Origin: Sorangium cellulosum
Lineage (GTDB): Bacteria; Myxococcota_A; Polyangia; Polyangiales; Polyangiaceae
Assembly: GCF_004135735.1 (NCBI RefSeq)
Contig: NZ_CP012670.1
Coordinates: 10,558,501-10,622,500, forward strand
Direction: 5' to 3'
DNA length: 64,000 bases
How positions within the stretch are numbered: position 1 is the first letter of the stretch; each line of letters opens with the position of its first letter. Below are positions 40,411 to 54,434 of the stretch, in pieces. Made by a program: the position numbers and the translations under genes. The notes beneath the pieces are model-generated. The model searched no databases. It was not told where the DNA came from and worked only from the letters and a program-made list of their open reading frames with translations.

Positions 40411-42900
40411 CTAGGGCTCGACGCCCGGCTCTGGCTGCGGCTCGACGCCGGGATCCGGCTGGGCCTCGACGCCGGGATCCGGCACGGGCTCGGCGACGCC
40501 GCCGCACGCGCTCCACGGGGTGACCGGCGCGGGCAGGGGCAGCGACGCCACCGGGGTCGCGAGGTCGTCGAGCGAGCTCGCGATCACGCCGCCGAGGGAG
40601 ATCGAGTAGACGTGGTCCTCGATGAACAGGCCGCGCCGCACCTCGGGGAGGTACGCGTAGCAGCCCCAGTCGTCGGGCGTGGCGTCGAAGAAGGCGCTGT
40701 GGTCGACCGCGCCGAGCCAGCGGAACCCGTCGTCGAGGTCCACGTGGTAGAGCTGGAGCGCGCTCTCCATCGCGCCGGTATCCCGCGCGGAGCTCACGAG
40801 CGGGAAGGCGAGCAGCCCGCGCTCGCCGTCGTACGTGAACGCCTTGTGGTCGTGCTCCGCGGGCGAGTGCGCGTTTGGCGCCTCGAGCGTCTCCTTGTGC
40901 AGGAGCGCGGGCGCCGTCGGGTCCGTGACGTCGAAGACCTGGAGCGCCACGCCGGTGACCCGGCCGTCGTCGGTTCCATCCCTGCCGATCGTGAGCAGGT
41001 GCCCGTCGTCCATGGGGTGCATGTACTCGCTGAAGCCGGGGATCTTGAGCTCTCCGGTGACCGCGGGCGCCGCCGGATCGGCGAGGTCGAGCACGAACAG
41101 CGGGTCGACCTGGCGGAACGTCACGAGGTAGCCGCGATCGCCGACGAACCGGGCGGACCGGATCTGCTCGCCGGGGGCCAGGTCGAGGACGGCGCCGACG
41201 CGCGCGAGCGCCGCGCCGCGCTCCTCGAGCACGAACACGTTGTTGGCGGTCGTCCACGCGGTCGCCGACGCGAGCTGCGCGGTCGTGGCGATGCGCAGCC
41301 TGCCGTCGTGCTCGTCGAGCGAGAACTGGTTGAGGAGGTGTCCGGGCACCGAGCCCGAGGCGACATACCGGGGCTGGCTCGGATCCGCGGTGAGGTCGAA
41401 CTTGTGCAGGTGCGTGGCGTCCAGGATCACGGGCTCGTCGCCGAGGTCCGCGCGAGACAGGGGCTCTTGCCAGCCGCGCGCCGCGACATAGAGCGCGTCG
41501 TGGCTCGCATAGACGGTGTCGGTCGCGCCGATGACCGAGGTCGACGCCGGCTCCCGGTCGAGGTGGTCGAGGTCGATCGCCTCGATCTGCGTCAGCCCGT
41601 ACGACGTCGTGCCCGCCTCGGGAACGTAGAAGTCCGAGCAGCGCGCCTCGAGCAGGGCGACCGCATCGCCCCGCTCCTCGAAGCGATACGGCAGCCAGGT
41701 GGAGACCGGCGCGCCCTCGATGATCGCCGTGTTCTCGGCGCGGAGCTGCTCGAAGGCCGCGCGCCACGCCTCGGCGGAAGAGGGGGACTCCGTCATGGCC
41801 TCGGGCCAGTAGCGGAGCGCGGGGCCGTGGGCGCCGCCGGTCAGCACCGTGCGGACGTGCTGGCCGTCGCGCCGCGCCGAGGCGTACCATCCCTCGAAAT
41901 AGAGCTCCTTGACCACGCTGGGGGCGCCGCTCGCGAGGCTCAGGACCGTGATCTTCGTGAGCGGGGCGTACGCGCCGCCGGTGGGCGCGATGTCCTCGTC
42001 GGCCCCCGCCGAGCCATTGGTCCCGCCCCCGTCGGACGGCGGCACAGGGTCGGAAGACGGCGCGTCGCCTCCGGACGGCGGCTCGGCGTCGGAAGACGGC
42101 GTGTCGCCTCCGGACGGCGGCTCGGCGTCGGGCGGGGGCAACGGGTCGCTTCCGCCGGCGTCCACCGGCACCGCGGGATCCACCGTCCCAGGGACGGTAT
42201 CCACAGGCCTGCCGATGCCGCCACCAAACCCGTAGTCGTAGAACTCCGGCCGCGGCTCGACGCCCGCGCGCTCGTAGATCTGGGCCCCGTTCACGGACGA
42301 GTAGACCACGACCTTGTCGCCCGCCACGAACATCTCGCGCGGGTCGCCCTCGATCGCGAGCGAGCTCCCGACGGCCAGCGACGAGGCCGGCCACGCGGTC
42401 AGCGTGTAGAACTTCTCGCCGTGGAGCAGGTAGATGTGGTTGCCGTCGGTCTTGACGATATCCGCCTCGTCGACGCCGGCCACCTGGGTGTTCGTGTCGG
42501 AGTGGGCCGGCGCCGCGCTGTCGTTCGCCGCGCCGCCGGCGGTCTGCGGCGCATGGCCGCCGGCCTCCGCCCCGGCGTCGCCGCCCGCTCCGGGCGCTCC
42601 AGGGGGCGTCGGGGCCGGCGTGACGGCGGGCTCGCCGGGGACCGCCACGGGACCGTTCTGGTCCGCGCCGATCGCGGGACCGAAATACGCCATGTGGTAG
42701 CTCGCGATCATGGCGTCGATCTGGGCGTTCATCTTGGCGAGCGCGTCCTGCTTCAACGAAGCCTCGAGATCCTCGCAGGACTGCGCCCGGCGGAGCGGGG
42801 CGCTGTGCGTCCCCGTCGCCGTGGAGCCGGTATCGCACCCGGCGGCGAGCAGGCCTGTCGCGGCGATGAGCCAGAGGGAGGAGAAACGTTGGGTTCGCAT
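40411..42900 (-). CDS. Secreted beta-propeller lipoprotein (Beta_propel family)
   Basis: An 829-residue exported protein with lipoprotein signal LWLIAATGLLAAGC. The propeller family is recognised by TNTQVAGVDEADIVKTDG followed by IYLLHGEKFYTLTAW, a hallmark of secreted proteins with C-terminal beta-propeller domain. Later blades include GYLVTFRQVDPLFVLDLADP and LKIPGFSEYMHPMDDGHLL. Residues 255-305 are an insert of Pro/Ser/Gly/Asp repeats (EPPSGGDTPSSD type) encoded by repeated DNA at 42045-42130. The end is a repeat of PDPGVEPQPEPGVEP. The function is unknown; surface protease or adhesion roles have been suggested for relatives. Start ATG 42900. Confidence 0.88.
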   Translation of the reverse strand: MRTQRFSSLWLIAATGLLAAGCDTGSTATGTHSAPLRRAQSCEDLEASLKQDALAKMNAQIDAMIASYHMAYFGPAIGADQNGPVAVPGEPAVTPAPTPPGAPGAGGDAGAEAGGHAPQTAGGAANDSAAPAHSDTNTQVAGVDEADIVKTDGNHIYLLHGEKFYTLTAWPASSLAVGSSLAIEGDPREMFVAGDKVVVYSSVNGAQIYERAGVEPRPEFYDYGFGGGIGRPVDTVPGTVDPAVPVDAGGSDPLPPPDAEPPSGGDTPSSDAEPPSGGDAPSSDPVPPSDGGGTNGSAGADEDIAPTGGAYAPLTKITVLSLASGAPSVVKELYFEGWYASARRDGQHVRTVLTGGAHGPALRYWPEAMTESPSSAEAWRAAFEQLRAENTAIIEGAPVSTWLPYRFEERGDAVALLEARCSDFYVPEAGTTSYGLTQIEAIDLDHLDREPASTSVIGATDTVYASHDALYVAARGWQEPLSRADLGDEPVILDATHLHKFDLTADPSQPRYVASGSVPGHLLNQFSLDEHDGRLRIATTAQLASATAWTTANNVFVLEERGAALARVGAVLDLAPGEQIRSARFVGDRGYLVTFRQVDPLFVLDLADPAAPAVTGELKIPGFSEYMHPMDDGHLLTIGRDGTDDGRVTGVALQVFDVTDPTAPALLHKETLEAPNAHSPAEHDHKAFTYDGERGLLAFPLVSSARDTGAMESALQLYHVDLDDGFRWLGAVDHSAFFDATPDDWGCYAYLPEVRRGLFIEDHVYSISLGGVIASSLDDLATPVASLPLPAPVTPWSACGGVAEPVPDPGVEAQPDPGVEPQPEPGVEP

Positions 42901-43206
42901 GGTTTCCAGGCGCTCCGCAAGGACCGAGCCAGAAATCCATCCCCTCGGATCTCCTCGGGCTCTCCCGCGCTCCGGCCGCGCGGCGGCGCGGCGAGCACGA
43001 CACGCAGGGTGCTGGACCGGGCCCCCTGGCACATGTGCCATGCGGGGTGTGGACGGCAGAGGCATCTCCCGTGTCCGATGCATCCGGAGGAACCGGCGCC
43101 GGAGCCCACGGGGTGGACATTCGGGGCATGGTGGAGGCGAGTGTGTGTTTCTCTCCTGAAAGCCTCACCGCGGCGCGCCGGCGCGACCGCGCCCGGGGCG
43201 GAGCCC
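42901..43206. promoter_or_regulatory. Upstream region of the beta-propeller gene with palindrome at 43027-43040
   Basis: The gap holds the promoter side of the minus-strand lipoprotein gene. A perfect 14-bp palindrome TGGCACATGTGCCA lies at 43027-43040, about 130 bp before the start codon, and could be an operator. No -35/-10 pair is convincing, and no other gene is seen. Confidence 0.4.
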
Positions 43207-43692
43207 TTACGTGCCGGCCTTCAGGAGGGCCTCGAGCTGGTCGGCGCACTGGCCCCAGCCCTCGTGGAAGCCCATCTTCTCGTGGGCCTCACGGTCGGCG
43301 ACCGTCCAGTGGCGCGCGCGGGCGGTGTACTTCGTCTTTCCGCCCTGGTCCTCGAACGTCAAGATCACCGTCATGAACGGCTTCTTCGACGGCTCCCACG
43401 CCCTGGTGTAGGCGTCGGTGAAGACGAGCCGCTCGTTCTCGACGACCTCGAGATAAATGCCCCTGTTCGGGTGCTCGTTGCCTTGCGGGTCGCGCATCAC
43501 GATGAGGTTGGCGCCGCCGGGCCGCACGTCGAGCTCGGCGACCGGCGTGGTGAACGGCCGGGGCGCGAACCACTGCTTGAGCAGCTCGGGGTCGGTCCAG
43601 GCCTTGAACACCTTCTCGGGCGGCGCGTCGATGATGCGGGTCAACACCAGCTCGCGGTCGGAGGTCGGGGTGGCTTCGGTTGTGGTGGTCAT
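43207..43692 (-). CDS. SRPBCC-family (AHSA1-like) protein
   Basis: 161 residues of the START/SRPBCC hydrophobic-pocket fold. It begins with LVLTRIIDAPPEKVFKAWTD and PELLKQWFAP, and has GGANLIVMRDPQGNEHPNRG, VENERLVFTDAYT, MTVILTFEDQGGKTKYT and the end helix MGFHEGWGQCADQLEALL, all standard for AHSA1-like proteins. These bind a small ligand or act as co-chaperone-like factors; no catalytic residue is known. Such genes often sit beside an ArsR repressor, but none is here. Start ATG 43692. Confidence 0.92.
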   Translation of the reverse strand: MTTTTEATPTSDRELVLTRIIDAPPEKVFKAWTDPELLKQWFAPRPFTTPVAELDVRPGGANLIVMRDPQGNEHPNRGIYLEVVENERLVFTDAYTRAWEPSKKPFMTVILTFEDQGGKTKYTARARHWTVADREAHEKMGFHEGWGQCADQLEALLKAGT

Positions 43693-43918
43693 TCGTCGGC
43701 TCCTTGCTCGGTGATTCTCACCTGTCGAGGCGTTGGACCGGTCGGCGGCCGGGAACTCATCGGTCGTCCCGCTTCTTTTCTGGTGCGGTGCCCGGCCAGC
43801 TCCAGCGGGCTCACGGCGCGGGCGGTCGGTCCCGCACGGCGGCGGTCGTGGTGCCTTGCGTGCGAGGGCGGGAGTCTGGATCGTGACCGGGCGCGCCCTC
43901 CAGGTGTAGAACGAACCG

Positions 43919-45436
43919 GTGAAGAAGGATGGTTCAGGCCGGCACGCAGGGGCCGGGGCGGCGCCCCCGGGCCCCCGCCCTGCGGCCGGAGCCTCGCGCT
44001 CGCCTGCCGCGCGGGAGCTCGCGGTCTTCGCGGGCGACGGGGTGGTCGTCCACCCGCTGCCCCCGAGCGGCTCGGTCTCCATCGGCCGCTCCGCCGACAG
44101 CGACATCTGCATCCCCCACGCCTCCGTCTCGCGCCGGCACGCCATCCTGCACCTCGGCCCGCCGCTCCGGATCGAGGATCTCGGCGGCACCAACCCGATC
44201 TTCGTGCGCGCCTCGCGCGCAGACGCGGCGCGCGCGCTCGCGGAGTCGGGGAAGACCGAGGACATGCGGCAGGTCTCCGGGCAGGCCATCGAGATCGCGC
44301 CGGGCGACTGCATCACCCTGGGCTCCGCCCTGATCGTCGTTCGCCTGGCCGAGGCCGCCATGAGCGCGCCCCCGGCCGGTCGAGGTCACCCCTCGGCGGC
44401 GGGGGAGAGCGCGGAGATCGTCGTCCGGGACCCGGCGATGCAAGCGCTCTACGAGCAGGCCTCCCTCGCCGCCCCGGGCCTCATCAGCGTCCTTTTGCTC
44501 GGCGAGACCGGCACGGGCAAGGAAGTGCTGGCCCGGGCCATCCACCGCCGCTCCTCGCCCGCCCGCGCGCGGGGGCCCTTCCTCGGGCTCAACTGCGCGG
44601 CCCTGTCGGAGTCGCTGCTGGAGAGCGAGCTCTTCGGGCACGAGAAGGGCGCCTTCACCGGGGCGCTGGAGGCGCGGCCGGGCCTGTTCGAGGCGGCGGA
44701 CGGGGGCACGGTGTTCCTCGACGAGGTGGGCGAGCTGCCGAAGAGCACCCAGGTCAAGCTGCTGCGCGTGCTGGAGGAGCGCCAGGTGCTGCGCGTCGGC
44801 GGCCGCGTCCCGCGCAGCATCGATGTCCGCTTCCTCTCGGCCACCCACCGCGACCTCGAGGCCGAGGTCGCGCGCGGCGCGTTCCGGCAGGACCTGTACT
44901 TCCGGCTCAACGGGGTCACGCTGACGATCCCGCCGCTGCGCGAGCGCGCCCTGGACATCGCGCCGCTGGTCCAGCTCTTCGCGGCGCGGGCCAGCAAGGC
45001 GTTCGAGCGACCGCGCGTCCCCGCGGTCTCGGCGGCGGCCATCTCGCTCCTGGAGCGCTATCCATGGCCGGGCAACCTCCGGGAGCTGCGCAACGTGATC
45101 GAGCGCGCCGTCATGCTCTGCACCGGGGAGACGCTGCTCCCGGAGCACCTGCCGGCCAAGATGAGGGACGGCGGCGCGCCCGCCGCCCCGCCGCGAGGCG
45201 CCGCGCCGCCGAGCGGCCCTCCGGCGCCCGCGGCCCCGCGCGGCGCCGAGGCGAGCGCGCCGCCCCCGCGCGGGGCGGAGCCGAGCGAGAAGCAGCGCAT
45301 CATCGAGGCGCTCGAGAAGTGCGTGGGAAACCAGACCTACGCGGCGGAGCTCCTGGGGATCTCGCGGCGGACGCTGGTCTCCCGGATCAAGGAGTACGGC
45401 CTCCCGAGGCCGCGAAGGCCGAGGCAGAAGCCCTGA
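43919..45436 (+). CDS. Sigma54-dependent activator with N-terminal FHA domain
   Basis: 505 residues. An FHA domain (about 35-145: VSIGRSADSDICIPHASVSR then RHAILHLG) should read a phosphothreonine signal. The AAA+ domain (about 170-395) has GETGTGKEVLARAIH, the sigma54 loop GAFTGA, GGTVFLDEVGEL and the arginine finger region RFRQDLYFRLN-like. A Fis-type HTH (NQTYAAELLGISRRTLVSRI) follows a Pro/Ala linker. It converts closed to open sigma54 promoters. FHA-type activators are a hallmark of myxobacteria and act with Ser/Thr kinases. The start is GTG 43919. It is convergent with the next gene, also of this class. Confidence 0.93.
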   Translation: MKKDGSGRHAGAGAAPPGPRPAAGASRSPAARELAVFAGDGVVVHPLPPSGSVSIGRSADSDICIPHASVSRRHAILHLGPPLRIEDLGGTNPIFVRASRADAARALAESGKTEDMRQVSGQAIEIAPGDCITLGSALIVVRLAEAAMSAPPAGRGHPSAAGESAEIVVRDPAMQALYEQASLAAPGLISVLLLGETGTGKEVLARAIHRRSSPARARGPFLGLNCAALSESLLESELFGHEKGAFTGALEARPGLFEAADGGTVFLDEVGELPKSTQVKLLRVLEERQVLRVGGRVPRSIDVRFLSATHRDLEAEVARGAFRQDLYFRLNGVTLTIPPLRERALDIAPLVQLFAARASKAFERPRVPAVSAAAISLLERYPWPGNLRELRNVIERAVMLCTGETLLPEHLPAKMRDGGAPAAPPRGAAPPSGPPAPAAPRGAEASAPPPRGAEPSEKQRIIEALEKCVGNQTYAAELLGISRRTLVSRIKEYGLPRPRRPRQKP

Positions 45437-45454
45437 CGCGCGGCGGGCGCGGGC

Positions 45455-47290
<1,836 letters not shown>

Positions 47291-47466
47291 GGGCGCGGGA
47301 GCCGCGGCATTGTCGCCCACGACCGCGGCGCCGCGCAACGACGGGGGCGCCGCGGGCAGGGGCGCTCCGGTCGTCGCGCGGCGCCGATGCCGTCCACCCG
47401 CTGCGGGGCGGCGGCCAGAGGCCCGGCAGGATCTCCGGCCGCGGCGCCGGTCAGCCGCGAGAGCGG

Positions 47467-48516
47467 CTAGTAGCGAGAGCAGCGCCCCGCGTTGCCGGTC
47501 CCCACGTTGTTGCAGTACATGCAGTCCGCCCTGCCGACGTAGTAGTTGCGCGTGTCACAGATCTGCGTGCACACGCCGTTATAACACTGGTAGCCGGCCC
47601 CGCAGGTCTCCCCGGTGCACGCGCCGCCCGCGGGCGTCGTGCCCGGCGCGCCGCAGGTCGCGAAGCTGCCGCCGGAGTACTGGCACGCTTCGCCCTCGGC
47701 GCAGCCCGTCTGGGCCAGCAGATCACACGTCCCCTCGGGCGCGGGGGCCACGAAGCCGATGTTGCTGTCCGGGAGGCCGAGGCTCATGCAGTTGACGCCG
47801 AACGTCGCGCTGCTCACGCGGCAGAACTTGACGCAAGAGCCTTGCTCCGGGTCGTCCTCATCCACCTTGAGGCACTGCGCGCCCGCGACGCACTGGTCCG
47901 AGCTGCACGGCGAGCCCACCGGCAGCGAGCCCGGGGACGCGCAGAACGCGCGGCCGGTCGCGTCGGCGAGGAGGCAGGTCTGCCCCGACGCGCAGGAGGA
48001 AGAGAGCAGGTTACACTGCCCCAGACCCTCGTTCGGCGCGACCGCGAAGCCGATGTCGACCGAGCCGTTGCCGAGCGTGATGGTGCCCTGTCCCGTCGTG
48101 AAGGTGAACGAGATGTCGGTCGTCTCGGAGGCGCTGATCGTGAAGCTCTGCGGGTTCGGCGAGATCAGGGCCGCGGAGACGGGAGACTCCGTGCCGTCCG
48201 CCTCGATCCGGGCGAGGTCCCAGCCGCCCTCCAGGCGGACCCTGTAGGGCCCCTGGAACAGGGTCGCCGTGAGCGTGGCCGCGTCCGGATCGCTCTCGGA
48301 GTCGAGCGTGGCGGCGTGGGCGCCGCTCGTCGACTGGACGGTGAACACGGCGTTGTGGAGGCGGAAATCGCCCCCCTCCGACGTCACGAGCGGCACGCTG
48401 AGCGTCCCGACCGCCTGCTCTCCCTGCGCGTCCACGGGCGGCGCGCACCCGATCGTCGTCATCGCTCCGGCGGAGACCAGGAGCGCGAATCCGAGATGAA
48501 ACGGCCTGAACTTCAT
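47467..48516 (-). CDS. Cys-rich hypothetical lipoprotein
   Basis: 349 residues with lipoprotein signal FALLVSAGAMTTIGC. The first half is beta-rich without Cys (residues 35-160). The second half has 20 or so Cys in repeating pairs (CNLLSSSCASGQTCLL, PCSSDQCVAGAQCLKV, TCDLLAQTGCAEGEACQ, CTGETCGAGYQCYNGVC), like EGF-type or Dickkopf-like loops common in myxobacterial surface proteins. Function unknown. The mature protein is likely disulfide-bonded on the cell surface. Start ATG 48516 with a Shine-Dalgarno-like GATGGGTATCC not clear. Confidence 0.75.
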   Translation of the reverse strand: MKFRPFHLGFALLVSAGAMTTIGCAPPVDAQGEQAVGTLSVPLVTSEGGDFRLHNAVFTVQSTSGAHAATLDSESDPDAATLTATLFQGPYRVRLEGGWDLARIEADGTESPVSAALISPNPQSFTISASETTDISFTFTTGQGTITLGNGSVDIGFAVAPNEGLGQCNLLSSSCASGQTCLLADATGRAFCASPGSLPVGSPCSSDQCVAGAQCLKVDEDDPEQGSCVKFCRVSSATFGVNCMSLGLPDSNIGFVAPAPEGTCDLLAQTGCAEGEACQYSGGSFATCGAPGTTPAGGACTGETCGAGYQCYNGVCTQICDTRNYYVGRADCMYCNNVGTGNAGRCSRY

Positions 48517-48611
48517 CGGATACCCATCCTTCTGCCTGCTCGTCGTGGGGAATTCAGACGGACGTCGACGTCGATCGCGCCGGGGACGAGGCGGAGAGAT
48601 CCCCCTCGCCG

Positions 48612-49229
48612 TCAGGCCCGCGTGGAGCGGTCAAGGCCTGTGGCCGCGCGCGGCGTGTCGCTGTCCATCGCCGGGGCGCGCGAGCGTGTCGCGCTCCGGC
48701 GTCCAGGAGATATCGCAACGACCGTGCCGACGCGGCCGCGCCGGGGATCGGGCCGATCGTCGCGGCGGCGCGGGCCCGGGGAGGGTCGGCGTGGGGCGTT
48801 CGATGGATCGTTCGATCGAGCCGATCGATCCGTTCGATCGATCGCGCGCGAGCCCCGCGCGCTTCGGCTTCGCCGTCGCCAGCGCTGAGTATCCGACGGG
48901 CACCGAGCTCTCGGGGAGCACGGGGCCGCCTCCTTCGGCCGGGTTCGGGGTAGGCTCTCGGCTGGCATGCAACCCGAGCGGCGGCGAGCAACCTGGCGTG
49001 GCGCAGGGCACACCCGCGCCGAGGACCAGCGAGGTGGCGCTGTACCCGGTCCCGGCGCCGCCGGCCGTGCTCCCGAAGAGCCTCGGCCGCTGAGCGGACG
49101 GGCGGGGCGGCGCGCGGGCGGGTCGCCCTCCGCGCCGCAGCCCGCCATCGCGGCGCAGAGGAGCGCGAGCAGCGCGAGCGCGCGCCATGAGCAATGGAAA
49201 GCTCGTGTCGCAAATGGGAATGCAAGCAT
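48612..49229 (-). pseudogene. Possible degraded lipoprotein gene
   Basis: The frame starts with a signal-like stretch SWRALALLALLCAAMAGCG that ends in a lipobox Cys. The residues after it are Arg/Pro/Ser-rich, and another frame (48631-49263) looks more protein-like (STAGGAGTGYSATSLVLGAG then PCATPGC). One frameshift joining the two would make a conventional Gly/Ala-rich lipoprotein. It is overlapped by a run of CGATCGATC palindromes at 48788-48850. Poor evidence; it may be no gene at all. Confidence 0.3.
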
Positions 49230-49261
49230 CGCTGCGTTTCTGTGCTACCCGCTGCGAAAGC

Positions 49262-50233
49262 ATGCATTTCCGCTTCGATCAGCTCGGCAAGAACATCCTG
49301 CGCGAGGTGTTCGGGCTGGTCGGCGCTGCCGAGACGGAGGTGGAGGTCCCGGCCGGTGATGCGCAGCGGATCGACCTCTGGCACGTGCCCGACCCGGCCC
49401 TTTTGGTGGCGCACCCCGAGATCGAGCCGGGGCTGTTGCGCACGATGGCGGCCGAGCCCGGGATGGTGGAGGTCTTCAGCGGGGCGCTCGGCGCGGCCGA
49501 GCTGCACGGGTGCCTGCGCAAGCGCTACCAGTGGCACCACACGCTGGAGCTGCGGGCGGAGCGGCGGCTGCCGCTGCCGGCGGCGTGGCTCTTGAGCGCC
49601 GGGCGGCCGGAGGGCGTGCTGCGCGACTTCGGGTTCGTGCCGGACGTAGCCGGGCCGGAAGGCGTGTACGCGGCGCCGGCGGCGGCGTGGCGGGTGCAGG
49701 TGGTGGTGATCGCGGAGCTGCCGCGGGTGCGGGTCACGGTGCTGCTGCGGCTGCTGGGGTCGGCGCGGGTGCGGCGGATGGCGCTGCGGGACCTGGCGGA
49801 GCTGCCGGAGCAGGCGTGGGAGCGGCGGGTGGCGCTGCCGTGGCTGGTGCGGTTAAGCTTCGAGGTGCCGGCGGAGCTCCTGCCGGGGCTGCCGGCCGAG
49901 GAGAGGGATTTCATCATGGAAACCCGGGAGTGGTATGAGCAAACGCTGAAGCAGGCGGAGGAGCGCGGGATCGAGCGCGGGATCGAGCGCGGGATCGAGC
50001 GCGGGATCGAGCGCGGGATCGAGCGCGGGATCGAGCGCGGGATCGAGCGCGGGCAGCTCCGGATGACGGCGCGGCTGTGCTCGCTGCGCCTCGGGCGGCC
50101 GCTCGCGGAGGCGGAGCAGGCGGCGCTCGCCGTGCTGCTGGATCGGCTCGGGGAGGACCGGGTGGGCGAGGTGGTGCTCACCTTCCCGGCCGAAGCCCTG
50201 GCTGCGTGGCTCGCGGATCCGCACGCGCGGTAG
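49262..50233 (+). CDS. Rpn-like/DUF family protein with RGIE tandem repeats
   Basis: 323 residues in a family frequent in myxobacteria and cyanobacteria: MHFRFDQLGKNILREVFGL, then VEVPAGDAQRIDLWHVPDPA (acidic and strand features that may be a PD-(D/E)XK remnant), LHGCLRKRYQWHHTLELRA, and VVVIAELPRVRVTVLLRLLG. Near residue 235 the 12-bp unit GCGGGATCGAGC is repeated about seven times, coding RGIERGIERG, ahead of a helical end. The start ATG 49262 follows the family; the open frame begins at 49187. The linker resembles that of the four array proteins at 12493-17802. Confidence 0.75.
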   Translation: MHFRFDQLGKNILREVFGLVGAAETEVEVPAGDAQRIDLWHVPDPALLVAHPEIEPGLLRTMAAEPGMVEVFSGALGAAELHGCLRKRYQWHHTLELRAERRLPLPAAWLLSAGRPEGVLRDFGFVPDVAGPEGVYAAPAAAWRVQVVVIAELPRVRVTVLLRLLGSARVRRMALRDLAELPEQAWERRVALPWLVRLSFEVPAELLPGLPAEERDFIMETREWYEQTLKQAEERGIERGIERGIERGIERGIERGIERGIERGQLRMTARLCSLRLGRPLAEAEQAALAVLLDRLGEDRVGEVVLTFPAEALAAWLADPHAR

Positions 50234-50306
50234 GCGCCGAAGCGCGCCGCCTCGGCAGGGGCCTGCCAGCGCGGGGATCCCCGATCGTCGCGGCGGCGGT
50301 GGCAGG

Positions 50307-50690
50307 CTACCGCGCCAGGGTGCGCCGGCGCGTGCGCGCCCTTCGAGGATGGGACAGCGACCTGCTCGAGCCGCTGCGTGCTCGGTGGCAGCGATGAGCC
50401 GGCGTCGGACTGCGGTGGACCCGAGAGGGGATCGTCGATAAAATGCCATCTCCGCGCTCCCCGTCGGTGTCCGGCTGGGTGGAGCGAACCAGGTCGGTCG
50501 CGAACCGCCACCCTCCCGGCCTCCCGCGCCCGGGGCGGCGGTCGTAGGGGCCGCCCGGGCGGGTCGAGCGCCGGACCTGAGCGCCCCCGTGGCGCCAGCT
50601 CGGGATGGCCCTCCGGAGGAGCTCGCCGTCGAGGATCTCGTGAAAGCGCTCCGCCTCGGGGATGGCGAGGAGATCTGCTCGCCTGCGCAT
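50307..50690 (-). pseudogene. Truncated, frameshifted Uma2-family gene
   Basis: The frame begins with ADLLAIPEAERFHEILDGEL and WRHGGAQ, then GGPYDRRPGRGRPGGWRFAT, the N-terminal third of Uma2 (DUF820) proteins. After about residue 75 the family sequence is lost and the translation becomes Ser/Arg-rich. The active-site strands PDV and LEI are missing. It is therefore a dead copy, distinct from the intact Uma2 genes at 39487 and 54435. Confidence 0.7.
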
Positions 50691-51120
50691 CGCGGCTTCT
50701 CACTTTGCGCAATCCATCCTCTCAATCTGGGCACCGCTTGAGCAACAGCGCTCGATCCCGCCCGGCGCCCTGCCGCGCCGAGGCGCCCTCCCGACCCGCA
50801 GGCCCGGCCGAAGATCTCGCGTTTTTCCCGTAGATCGCGCCGCATTTCACCCGAAGAGCACCTCGGCGCGCGGCGCCCCGAGCCGGGCCGCGGTCGCTGG
50901 TACGACACGTGCGATATCGGCGAGCGGACGACGCGGTTCTCACGGAAGATCCGGCACCCGCTCCGCAGGAGCCCATCCGCGAGGATGCATGTCGGTATCC
51001 GCGTGTCGGTCCTGGTCGCCAGTCGTGACTCACACGCTCGGCCGCCTGACCGGTGAACGGCGCGTCCATCGGAATCCCTGCAAACAGCAGCCCGCCGGCT
51101 GCTCGATGGAGAGGTGCGCC
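50691..51120. other. Gap upstream of a lipoprotein gene
   Basis: No gene is supported here. The last part should contain the promoter of the lipoprotein gene at 51121; GGAGAGG at 51109-51115 is its ribosome-binding site. GGTGCGCC and CTTGAGCAACAG stretches have no recognised pattern. Confidence 0.4.
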
Positions 51121-51402
51121 ATGAATCATCAATATCGCAATTCCTTCGGCCTGTTCGCGCTCTTCCTCGGCGGCCTCGTGTCGCTCGTGACCATCTCTGG
51201 GTGTGTCGCGTCGAGCGAGGAGAGCCCTTGTGCTCTCGGCGAGGTGACGGCGAGCGGCGCCGGCGAGATCGAGGGCGCGTGGGATGAGGACGAGATCGAG
51301 GAGGGCGAGGACGCGCCGCCGTCGGAGGAGGAGCCCGAGATGCCGAGCGCGCCGCCGGCCACGCCGCAAGCGATGTGCTCCCCGATCTGCGATCCTATCT
51401 GA
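51121..51402 (+). CDS. Small acidic lipoprotein
   Basis: 93 residues: signal with lipobox (ALFLGGLVSLVTISGC), then an acidic run (WDEDEIEEGEDAPPSEEEP) and a Cys-containing end (AMCSPICDPI). Expected to be a membrane-anchored, unfolded surface peptide. No family is recognised. ATG 51121 has GGAGAGG a few bases upstream. It is convergent with the kinase gene that follows. Confidence 0.7.
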   Translation: MNHQYRNSFGLFALFLGGLVSLVTISGCVASSEESPCALGEVTASGAGEIEGAWDEDEIEEGEDAPPSEEEPEMPSAPPATPQAMCSPICDPI

Positions 51403-51440
51403 TCCGCGGGGGGCAGGCCGGGGCGCGCGCGCCGCCGCGC

Positions 51441-54188
<2,748 letters not shown>

Positions 54189-54434
54189 GGTCAACGACAC
54201 AGCGTATCGCAAAACTCTCGATCCACGGGGGGCAAGGGCCGCGGCTCGACCACGACGGCTGAGCCCGAGCTCCCGCGCCTGTCCCGTCTGTCCACGGGGC
54301 CCCTGCAGGCCCTCCCCAGGCCCACCTACCCCGCCGCGCACCGGTCTCCTGCTCCGAGCCGCGCGGCCGGCCCGGCGCGGCTCTCCCGCGCGCTGCGTCC
54401 TCCACTCGGGGCCGGCCGGTGCTAGTTTGCGCGT

